From assembly GCA_021780975.1 (NCBI GenBank), contig JAJXXS010000110.1, positions 1-11,773 of the forward strand: DNA of 11,773 nucleotides, given 5' to 3'. The DNA is from Pseudomonadota bacterium (GTDB lineage: Bacteria; Pseudomonadota; Gammaproteobacteria; Burkholderiales; Thiobacillaceae). The position numbers were made by a program, and so were the translations under genes. Below, in pieces: positions 7,226 through 11,773 of this stretch. Position 1 is the stretch's first letter. Each line of letters starts with the position of its first letter. The notes below the pieces were generated by a model, which saw only the letters and a list, made by a program, of their open reading frames with translations, was not told where the DNA came from and searched no databases.

Positions 7226-8302
7226 ATGACCACCTTCCTGCAACTGCACCTGCTCACCGCCTATCCGCCCGCCTGCCTCAACCGCGACGATCTCAACCGT
7301 CCCAAGAGCGCCGTCATGGGCGGCGTGTCTCGGCTTCGTGTCTCATCCCAGAGCCTCAAGCGGGCGTGGCGCACATCGGAGCAGTTCGAGGCGGCCCTCA
7401 AGGGGCATGTGGGCACACGCACCAAGTTGAAGGGCGTGGAGGTATTCGAGCGCCTGACCCAATCCGGCATCGGGGAGAAGGATGCCAAGGAATGGGCGCA
7501 GGCTATCGCCGCCCGCTTCGGCAAGCTCAAGGGCAAGAAGGAAGACAAGCCGCTCAACGACCTGGAGATCGAACAGCTCGCCCATTTCAGCCCGGAGGAG
7601 GCGGTGGCCATTGACGCCTTGGCGGACCGGCTCGCTGCCGAGAAGCGCAAGCCCGGCGAGGAAGAACTCAACCTCCTGCGCAAGCAACACACGGCCGCCG
7701 ACATCGCCCTGTTCGGCCGCATGCTGGCCGATAGCCCGGCCTTCAACACCGAAGCCGCTTGCCAGGTCGCCCACGCCGTCACCGTCCACCGCGCCGCCGT
7801 GGAGGATGACTTCTTCACCGCCGTGGACGACCTCAACACCCGCGAGGAGGACGCCGGTTCCGCCCACATGGGCGAACAGGGCTTCGGTGCCGGGCTGTTC
7901 TACAGCTACATCTGCGTGAATTGCGATGCCCTGCGCGACCAGCTCGGCAACGAGCTGGCGGGCAAGGCCATCCAGGCGCTGACTGAGGCCGCCGCCACGG
8001 TGGCGCCCACCGGCAAGCAGAACAGCTTCGCTAGCCGCGCCTGGGCCTATTACGCCCTGGCCGAGAAGGGTAGCCGCCAGCCGCGGGCTTTGTCCCTGGC
8101 CTTCATGAAGCCGGTGAACGACTACGGCGACGGCATGCTCGTAAATGCTGTGCAGGCCCTGGAAACCATGCGCGACAACCTGGACAAGGTGTATTACGAA
8201 GGCCAAGCCCTCGCCAGCCGCAAGCTTGTCGCCCTGCCAGAACGGGCCGAGGGCTCGTTCCATGAGCTGCTGGGCTTCGCCGCGGATTGCGGAGGCATGT
8301 GA
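7226..8302 (+). CDS. cas7e: Cas7e (CasC/Cse4), crRNA-binding backbone of Cascade
   Basis: 358 residues, nearly the same as E. coli CasC (363). Six copies coat the crRNA spacer and form the helical backbone. The N terminus (FLQLHLLTAYPPACLNRDDLNRP, then GGVSRLRVSSQSLKRAWR near residues 31-48) closely matches the family, including the SSQSLKRA segment that contacts RNA. The region from about 70 to 150 is lysine- and glutamate-rich and probably forms the thumb or helical insert. The C-terminal half carries the conserved AHMGEQGFGAGLFYSYI and NSFASRAWAYYALAEK segments and ends in the expected FHELLGFA block. A GGAG Shine-Dalgarno sequence precedes the ATG. The stop overlaps the cas5e start by one base (TGATG), so translation of the two is probably coupled. 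The family assignment is secure. Confidence 0.96.
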   Translation: MTTFLQLHLLTAYPPACLNRDDLNRPKSAVMGGVSRLRVSSQSLKRAWRTSEQFEAALKGHVGTRTKLKGVEVFERLTQSGIGEKDAKEWAQAIAARFGKLKGKKEDKPLNDLEIEQLAHFSPEEAVAIDALADRLAAEKRKPGEEELNLLRKQHTAADIALFGRMLADSPAFNTEAACQVAHAVTVHRAAVEDDFFTAVDDLNTREEDAGSAHMGEQGFGAGLFYSYICVNCDALRDQLGNELAGKAIQALTEAAATVAPTGKQNSFASRAWAYYALAEKGSRQPRALSLAFMKPVNDYGDGMLVNAVQALETMRDNLDKVYYEGQALASRKLVALPERAEGSFHELLGFAADCGGM

Positions 8303-9102
8303 TGCGGGACTATCTCGTCTTCCAGCTCTATGGGCCATTGGCCGCGTGGGGTGATATCGCGGTGGGGGAGACGCGTCCTTCGGCGCTGATGCCCACCAAG
8401 TCGGCCATCCTGGGCCTTCTGGCGGCGGCGCTTGGCATCAGACGTCCGGACACCGCCCACGACGAGGCAGATCGTGTGGTGTTGGAGGCTGCCCATGCCG
8501 CACTGGACGATGGCTATGGGCTAGCGGTAAAAGTGGAATGCCCCGGCCTGCCGCTTTCCGACTACCACACCGCGCAAGTGCCCTCGTCCGGCAAGGGCAA
8601 GAACCGCATGGTCTTTCCCACCCGGCGGGACGAGCTCACCCGCCTGCCACGGCATGACCTGAACACCATCCTTTCACGCCGTGAATACCGCCAGGATGCC
8701 TATTGCGCCGTGGCCCTGTGGGCGCGTGCCGGGGCGCCCCATGCCTTGAACGTATTGCGGGACGCGCTGCACGCGCCGGTGTTCCCGCTCTACCTGGGCC
8801 GCAAGTCCTGCCCCCCGGCGCTGCCTTTGGCACCCAGGGTGATCAGCGCGCCCGACGTGGAGACTGCTGTGGCAGGGGTAAGCCTGGCTGCGGTGATCGT
8901 GGGGCTGGAGGGTTCCTGGAAAGGTTGGCAACCTCATGCCTGGTTGCGGGAAGTCCGTCCTGTACTGCTCTGGGACACCGATGCGGAAACCGGGCTCACC
9001 CCGGAAGAAAGCCATGCCCGCCGCGACCAGCCCGCCTCCCGCCGCCGCTGGCAATTCGCGGTGCGTACCGAACACCATGCCCACCTGAGAGGCCAGCGAT
9101 GA
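8302..9102 (+). CDS. cas5e: Cas5e (CasD), crRNA 5'-handle-binding subunit of Cascade
   Basis: 266 residues, somewhat longer than E. coli CasD (224). Cas5e caps the 5' end of the crRNA and joins Cas7e to Cas8e. It has a RAMP-type RNA-recognition fold. The N terminus MRDYLVFQLYGPLAAWGDIAVGETRPS with TKSAILGLLAAALGI (residues 34-48) is diagnostic. The DYHTAQVPS segment near 90, the SRREYRQDAYCAVALW segment near 130 and the LGRKSCPPALPL segment near 170 also fit. The extra length looks spread over loops and the arginine-rich C-terminal tail rather than forming a new domain. An in-frame ATG exists at 8287, but the family start, a GGAGG at 8291-8295 and the TGATG overlap with cas7e favour 8302. The 3' end overlaps cas6e by four bases (ATGA). 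Confidence 0.94.
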   Translation: MRDYLVFQLYGPLAAWGDIAVGETRPSALMPTKSAILGLLAAALGIRRPDTAHDEADRVVLEAAHAALDDGYGLAVKVECPGLPLSDYHTAQVPSSGKGKNRMVFPTRRDELTRLPRHDLNTILSRREYRQDAYCAVALWARAGAPHALNVLRDALHAPVFPLYLGRKSCPPALPLAPRVISAPDVETAVAGVSLAAVIVGLEGSWKGWQPHAWLREVRPVLLWDTDAETGLTPEESHARRDQPASRRRWQFAVRTEHHAHLRGQR

Positions 9103-9800
9103 ATGCCGCGAGTCATTGGCTTTCCCGCATCACTCCTCGGCCCGGGCTCGGCTTCAAGCAACTGCTTGGGCTGGGCGACCTCGACCCCTACGGCCAGCAC
9201 CAGGCCCTCTGGCGGTTGTTCGATCTACCGCCCAAGGAGGAAAGGACCAGCCAACGCGCGCCCTTCCTGTTCCGTGCCGAGCAACAGGATGGATTGCCGG
9301 TGTTCTATGTGCTCTCTACGCAATGCCCGCAAGATCGGCAGAACCTGTGGCGGGTCGAGGCCAAGCCTTACGCTCCTGACCTCCAGCCCGGCGACCACTT
9401 GGCTTTCAAGCTGCGGGTCAATCCCACCGTGTCGCGGAGTGCGAGGGGTGAGCGCGGTCAGCGTCATGATGTAGTGATGGACGCCAAACAGCGCATGGGT
9501 TGGAAAGAACTACCCGAAACCGGCCGTGCCAGTCTCGCGTATCTGGCTTACGAGGCAGGCGCCCGTTGGTTGCAGGATAGGCAAACGCGCCTGGGTGTAC
9601 AGATCGGCAACACCGACCTGCGGGTGGATGGCTATCGGACATGGCGGCAGCGGAATGGCAAAAAGATCGCGCTTTCGACGCTTGATTTTGCGGGCGGCAT
9701 GACCGTGATAGATGCCGTCCGGTTTCGTGCTGCCCTCTTAGATGGGATCGGCCCTGCCAAAGCCTTCGGCTGCGGCTTGTTGCTGGTTCGTCGCATCTGA
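9099..9800 (+). CDS. cas6e: Cas6e (CasE/Cse3), pre-crRNA endoribonuclease
   Basis: 233 residues, compared with 199 in E. coli. Cas6e cuts the array transcript at the base of each repeat hairpin and stays bound to the crRNA 3' end in Cascade. The stretch DPYGQHQALWRLF (residues 29-41) matches the family's conserved segment, and His34 in it is the probable catalytic histidine, corresponding to His20 in E. coli and His26 in Thermus. The C-terminal glycine-rich loop GIGPAKAFGCGLLLVRR is the classic RAMP signature. The middle (LAFKLRVNPTVSR, then RHDVVMDAKQRMGW) also matches. The ATG at 9099 overlaps the cas5e stop as ATGA. A second ATG at 9103 is out of frame. The next gene is 63 bases away, so this gene probably ends the effector operon. 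No hairpin terminator is visible there. Confidence 0.94.
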   Translation: MNAASHWLSRITPRPGLGFKQLLGLGDLDPYGQHQALWRLFDLPPKEERTSQRAPFLFRAEQQDGLPVFYVLSTQCPQDRQNLWRVEAKPYAPDLQPGDHLAFKLRVNPTVSRSARGERGQRHDVVMDAKQRMGWKELPETGRASLAYLAYEAGARWLQDRQTRLGVQIGNTDLRVDGYRTWRQRNGKKIALSTLDFAGGMTVIDAVRFRAALLDGIGPAKAFGCGLLLVRRI

Positions 9801-9802
9801 AC

Positions 9803-9831
9803 TTGCGGGCCCGGATTTTGAAAGCTAAACT
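9803..9831 (+). promoter_or_regulatory. Candidate promoter of the toxin-antitoxin operon
   Basis: TTGCGG at 9803-9808 (3 of 6 to the -35 consensus, but with the key TTG) and TAAACT at 9826-9831 (4 of 6 to the -10 consensus) are separated by an ideal 17 bases. The -10 abuts the 20-base palindrome, a layout typical of operons repressed by their own antitoxin. It lies in the 63-base gap after cas6e and is the nearest visible promoter upstream of cas1-cas2. A pattern match only. Confidence 0.45.
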
Positions 9832-9850
9832 GCATTGCATGTGCAATGCA
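9831..9850. promoter_or_regulatory. 20-base palindromic operator before the antitoxin
   Basis: TGCATTGCA-TG-TGCAATGCA has perfect 9-base arms (9831-9839 and 9842-9850) and a 2-base centre. It overlaps the end of the candidate -10 and lies 13 bases before the antitoxin ATG. Ribbon-helix-helix antitoxins usually bind such dyads as dimers, with the toxin as co-repressor, so this is the expected autoregulatory site. A dyad this long and this perfect is unlikely to occur by chance. Confidence 0.75.
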
Positions 9851-9863
9851 AAAAGGACGCGCC

Positions 9864-10145
9864 ATGAAAACCGCCACCCTTCCCCCACTTCGCGTGGATA
9901 GCGAGTTGCGCGAAGCTGCCGAATCCGTCTTGCAAGAAGGCGAAACGCTTTCCGGTTTTGTTCTGGAATCGGTGCGGATGAACATCGAGCGGCGCGAGGC
10001 GCAACGGGAGTTTATCGCGCGTGGCCTGGCTGCACGCGAAGAGGCAAGACAGTCTGGCAATTATGTCTCCGCAACGGACATGCTCGAGCGCCTGGACAAG
10101 TCCCTGGCCAAGGCGCAGGCAAAAGGCGGGGCGCGCGGACGTTGA
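9864..10145 (+). CDS. Antitoxin, ribbon-helix-helix (ParD / YlcI-YnfO-like)
   Basis: 93 residues. The N terminus MKTATLPPLRVDSELREAAESVLQ resembles a ribbon-helix-helix DNA-binding domain: a short beta strand (ATLPPLRV), then two helices ending near SGFVLESVRMNIERRE (about residue 50). The C-terminal half is charged and helical (REEARQSGNYVSATDMLERLDKSLAKAQ), as expected of the part that wraps around a ParE/RelE toxin. I recall similar proteins annotated as YlcI/YnfO-family or ParD-like. Its role would be to neutralise the toxin and repress its own operon through the 20-base palindrome upstream. An ATG at 9846 is in frame but lies inside that palindrome. AAGGA at 9853-9857, six bases before 9864, decides the start. 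Its TGA overlaps the toxin's TTG start (TTGA), so translation is coupled. Partner and layout make the antitoxin role likely; the exact family is less certain. Confidence 0.82.
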   Translation: MKTATLPPLRVDSELREAAESVLQEGETLSGFVLESVRMNIERREAQREFIARGLAAREEARQSGNYVSATDMLERLDKSLAKAQAKGGARGR

Positions 10146-10441
10146 GTTATCGAGTCCGCTTTGCGCCTTCTGCCGCCGATGACTTGCAGCGTCTGTTCGA
10201 TTTTCTTGCCGAGCAGGATTTCGTAGCTGCGAAACATGCCCGGCAAGTGCTTGAACAATCGTTTACTGTTCTGGAATCCTTTCCATTCAGCTGTCGAAAG
10301 GCTACACCAGAAAACCCTTTTCTGCGGGAATTGGTCATCGGCTTTGGCAATGCCGGTTATGTCGCCCTGTTTGAAGTGGAGGACACCAAAACAGTAACCA
10401 TACTGGCCGTTCGCCACCAGCGTGAAGACGATTATTACTAG
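10142..10441 (+). CDS. RelE/ParE-superfamily toxin
   Basis: 99 residues from a TTG start. The pattern MSYRVRFAPSAADDLQRLFDFLAEQ, then a helix with HARQVLEQSFTVLESFP, then FLRELVIGFGNAGYVALFEVEDTKTVTILAVRHQREDDYY, is typical of the ParE/RelE toxin fold and of plasmid stabilisation proteins. ParE members poison DNA gyrase and RelE members cut mRNA on the ribosome. The sequence does not tell me which applies, although the final HQREDDYY resembles ParE-type toxins more. The TTG overlaps the antitoxin stop by four bases, which would keep the toxin below its antitoxin. I counted about 49% G+C over 10201-10440, against 73% in one 60-base line of cas1 and 62% in one of cas7e, which suggests separate acquisition. 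No frameshift or truncation is seen. cas1 starts 12 bases after the stop. Confidence 0.87.
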   Translation: MSYRVRFAPSAADDLQRLFDFLAEQDFVAAKHARQVLEQSFTVLESFPFSCRKATPENPFLRELVIGFGNAGYVALFEVEDTKTVTILAVRHQREDDYY

Positions 10442-10453
10442 CCTGCCTGCATC

Positions 10454-11374
10454 TTGACCAATCTGCTTCCACCCCTTAAACCCATCCCGATCAAGGAGCG
10501 GCTGTCGATTCTCTACATCGAATATGGCCACCTTGACGTGCTCGATGGCGCATTCGTCGTCGTTGATAAAACCGGTGTACGCACCCACATCCCTGTCGGC
10601 GGCGTGGCCTGCCTTATGTTGGAGCCTGGCACACGCGTCTCTCACGGGGCCTGTGCCTTGGCGGCGCGTGTCGGCACCCTGCTGGTATGGATCGGCGAGG
10701 CCGGCGTGCGGCTGTATTCCGCCGGCCAACCCGGCGGTGCGCGTTCCGACAAGCTGCTGTACCAGGCGCGGCTAGCGCTGGACGACAGCTTGCGGCTGAA
10801 GGTGGTGCGCAAGATGTACGCGCTGCGCTTCGGCGAAGAGCCGCCGCAGCGCCGCTCGGTCGAGCAATTGCGCGGCATTGAGGGTGTGCGCGTTCGCGAG
10901 ACTTACAAACGCATCGCCGCCAAATATGGGGTGGAGTGGAAGGCGCGCAACTACGACACCCAGGATTGGGACAAGGGCGATCTGCCCAACCGCTGCCTTT
11001 CCGCCGCCACCGCTTGTCTCTATGGCGTGACGGAAGCCGCCGTGCTTGCTGCCGGCTATGCGCCCGCCATCGGTTTCATCCACACCGGCAAGCCGCTCTC
11101 ATTCGTCTACGATGTAGCCGACGTGTACAAATTCGACACTGTCGTGCCCCTGGCTTTTCGCATCGCTGCGCGCCGCCCCGCCAACCCCGAGCAACAGGTA
11201 CGGCTAGCCTGCCGCGATACCTTCCGTGACTCCCGCCTGCTGGAACGCATCATTCCAGGCATTGAAGACATGCTTGCCGCCGGAGAAATCGAGCCACCCG
11301 AACGCTTCGAAGAGCAAGTCGGCCCAGCCATCCCCAACCCGGATTCCATAGGCGATGCTGGTCATCGTGCTTGA
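10454..11374 (+). CDS. cas1: Cas1 integrase, type I-E
   Basis: 306 residues, as in E. coli (305). Cas1 is the catalytic subunit of the Cas1-Cas2 complex that inserts new spacers at the leader end of the array. Similarity to E. coli Cas1 is strong throughout: DGAFVVVDKTGVRTHIPVGG, GQPGGARSDKLLYQA, RRSVEQLRGIEG, GFIHTGKPLSFVYD and the terminal GDAGHRA. The expected active-site residues are present as Glu143, His210, Asp220 and Asp223, each offset by two from E. coli Glu141, His208, Asp218 and Asp221. The start is a TTG with no visible Shine-Dalgarno sequence, 12 bases after the toxin stop. It is chosen because MTNLLPPLKPIPIKERLS aligns with the family N terminus. This suggests weak or re-initiated translation after the toxin gene. 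The 3' end overlaps cas2 by 20 bases. Confidence 0.97.
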   Translation: MTNLLPPLKPIPIKERLSILYIEYGHLDVLDGAFVVVDKTGVRTHIPVGGVACLMLEPGTRVSHGACALAARVGTLLVWIGEAGVRLYSAGQPGGARSDKLLYQARLALDDSLRLKVVRKMYALRFGEEPPQRRSVEQLRGIEGVRVRETYKRIAAKYGVEWKARNYDTQDWDKGDLPNRCLSAATACLYGVTEAAVLAAGYAPAIGFIHTGKPLSFVYDVADVYKFDTVVPLAFRIAARRPANPEQQVRLACRDTFRDSRLLERIIPGIEDMLAAGEIEPPERFEEQVGPAIPNPDSIGDAGHRA

Positions 11375-11651
11375 AAACGCACCGCCTCGGCTACGTGGCC
11401 GGCTTGCCGTCTGGCTGCTGGAAATTCGCGCCGGCGTCTATGTCGGCAACTACTCCGCCAAGGTGCGCGAACACATCTGGAGCCAGGTCGAGGCCGGCAT
11501 CGAGGAAGGCAACGCCGTCATGGCCTGGCGCGTGAACAATGAAGCCGGGTTTGACTTCGTCACTCTGGGGCAAAATCGCAGGATTCCCGTAGAAATCGAC
11601 GGCGCGAAACTGGTGAGTTTTCTTCCCGCGGACGACAAGAATGTTCTTTAA
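11355..11651 (+). CDS. cas2: Cas2 adaptation protein, type I-E
   Basis: 98 residues, similar to E. coli Cas2 (94). A Cas2 dimer bridges two Cas1 dimers and holds the protospacer DNA. In type I-E it acts mainly as a structural part rather than a nuclease. The first 32 residues (MLVIVLENAPPRLRGRLAVW, then LLEIRAGVYVGN) are nearly those of the E. coli protein. EEGNAVMAWRVNNEAGFDF and the tail NRRIPVEIDGAKLVSFLP also match. The Asn-Glu-Gly family features are intact and there is no fused nuclease domain, unlike some I-E Cas2 proteins. The ATG lies inside cas1 in another frame, giving a 20-base overlap and probably translational coupling. No clear Shine-Dalgarno sequence is seen. The TAA is 93 bases before the first repeat, so the CRISPR leader fills the gap directly. 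Confidence 0.96.
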   Translation: MLVIVLENAPPRLRGRLAVWLLEIRAGVYVGNYSAKVREHIWSQVEAGIEEGNAVMAWRVNNEAGFDFVTLGQNRRIPVEIDGAKLVSFLPADDKNVL

Positions 11652-11670
11652 CAACCTGGAAAAATGCCAC

Positions 11671-11702
11671 GGAAATTCAGGGCGAAAATCGGTAGAATTT
11701 CC
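11671..11702. repeat. Leader inverted repeat 1 (GGAAATTC / GAATTTCC)
   Basis: Perfect 8-base arms lie at 11671-11678 and 11695-11702, separated by 16 bases. The right arm overlaps the TAGAAT candidate -10. It could be a regulator site at the array promoter or an upstream contact for the integration complex. Confidence 0.5.
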
Positions 11703-11737
11703 AACCGTTGATTAAGGTTGGCAAATCAACAGGTTGG
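11701..11737. repeat. Leader inverted repeat 2 with one extra base
   Basis: The left arm CCAACCGTTGATT (11701-11713) pairs with the right arm AATCAACAGGTTGG (11724-11737). All 13 positions pair, with one unpaired A at 11731, around a 10-base centre. The right arm holds the IHF consensus. The left arm holds a mirror copy whose spacing is one base short. It has no T-tract, so it is not a terminator. Confidence 0.65.
11724..11736 (+). promoter_or_regulatory. IHF-binding site in the leader
   Basis: AATCAACAGGTTG matches the IHF consensus WATCAANNNNTTR at every defined position, and ends 8 bases before the first repeat. In E. coli type I-E, IHF bends the leader at a similar position so that Cas1-Cas2 inserts spacers at the first repeat. 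Position and match make this role very likely here. Confidence 0.8.
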
Positions 11738-11744
11738 AAGAAGT

Positions 11745-11773
11745 GTGTTCCCCGCCCACGCGGGGATGAACCG
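11745..11773 (+). CRISPR. First (leader-end) CRISPR repeat, type I-E, 29 bases
   Basis: A single 29-base unit begins GTGTTCCCCG and ends GGGGATGAACCG, the standard I-E repeat class. Its hairpin pairs CCCCGC (11750-11755) with GCGGGG (11760-11765) around a CCAC loop. Cas6e should cut just 3' of the stem, leaving the 8-base handle ATGAACCG. The window stops exactly at the end of this repeat, so no spacer or second repeat is visible. The repeat class, the leader and the adjacent cas2 support the call. Confidence 0.93.

Larger units (their letters stand above)
11652..11744 (+). promoter_or_regulatory. CRISPR leader
   Basis: The 93 bases between cas2 and the first repeat are clearly richer in A and T than the genes. 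A TAGAAT hexamer at 11693-11698 (5 of 6 to the -10 consensus) could start array transcription near 11705, but no good -35 lies 16-18 bases upstream. The leader contains an IHF consensus site and two adjoining inverted repeats, described separately. Its position, orientation and content fit the site where Cas1-Cas2 insert spacers. Confidence 0.85.

Noticed and set aside
7343..8338. Long minus-strand open frame (331 codons) across cas7e
   Set aside because: It is a shadow of the strongly conserved cas7e frame, with alanine-, glycine- and histidine-rich translation and no ribosome-binding site.
9806..9819. CGGGCCCG followed by GATTTTG as a terminator after cas6e
   Set aside because: The palindrome has no room for a loop and the T run is short and interrupted, so it does not fit an intrinsic terminator.
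11652..11744. Intrinsic terminator after cas2
   Set aside because: The inverted repeats lack a G+C-rich stem followed by a T-tract and are better explained as leader elements.
1..11773. tRNA, rRNA, complete insertion sequence or attachment site
   Set aside because: I saw no tRNA- or rRNA-like sequence, no transposase or integrase frame, and no convincing terminal inverted repeats in the visible gaps.

Overview
The window carries an almost complete type I-E (Cascade/Cas3) CRISPR-Cas locus on the + strand. It runs from a WYL-domain regulator at the left to the first CRISPR repeat, which ends exactly at the right edge. The high G+C content, the close match of Cas1 and Cas2 to their Escherichia coli counterparts, and a repeat of the GTGTTCCCCG...GGGGATGAACCG class point to a Gram-negative proteobacterium. 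A betaproteobacterium is my guess, but I cannot prove it from this sequence.

Layout. (1) 1-902, minus strand: the N-terminal part of a family A DNA polymerase, preceded by a 203-residue conserved protein with a TAATG overlap. I recall both as typical of phages, plasmids and integrative elements. (2) 903-1349: an intergenic region without a convincing gene. It holds short repeats, a candidate promoter, an isolated strong Shine-Dalgarno sequence and a palindrome just before the regulator. (3) 1350-2357: a WYL/HTH transcription factor, 9 bases from cas3. (4) 2367-9800: cas3, cas8e (cse1), cas11 (cse2), cas7e, cas5e and cas6e, tightly packed, with overlaps at most joints. (5) 9801-10441: a toxin-antitoxin pair (ribbon-helix-helix-type antitoxin plus RelE/ParE-type toxin) between cas6e and cas1, with its own candidate promoter and a 20-base palindromic operator. 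(6) 10454-11651: cas1 and cas2, overlapping by 20 bases. (7) 11652-11744: a CRISPR leader with a perfect IHF consensus site and nested inverted repeats. (8) 11745-11773: one complete 29-base repeat.

How it works together. Cas8e, Cas11, Cas7e, Cas5e and Cas6e form Cascade. Cas6e cuts the array transcript, Cascade finds target DNA, and Cas3 degrades it. Cas1-Cas2, helped by IHF at the leader, insert new spacers. The WYL protein is the obvious candidate regulator of the effector operon. The toxin-antitoxin pair separates effector from adaptation genes, and its promoter is the nearest visible one upstream of cas1-cas2. It may therefore couple spacer acquisition to antitoxin-controlled transcription as well as protect the locus from loss.

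The Cas machinery itself is canonical. The unusual points are the embedded toxin-antitoxin module, the run of non-ATG starts (regulator, toxin, cas1), the dyad-rich leader, and the position next to mobile-element replication genes.
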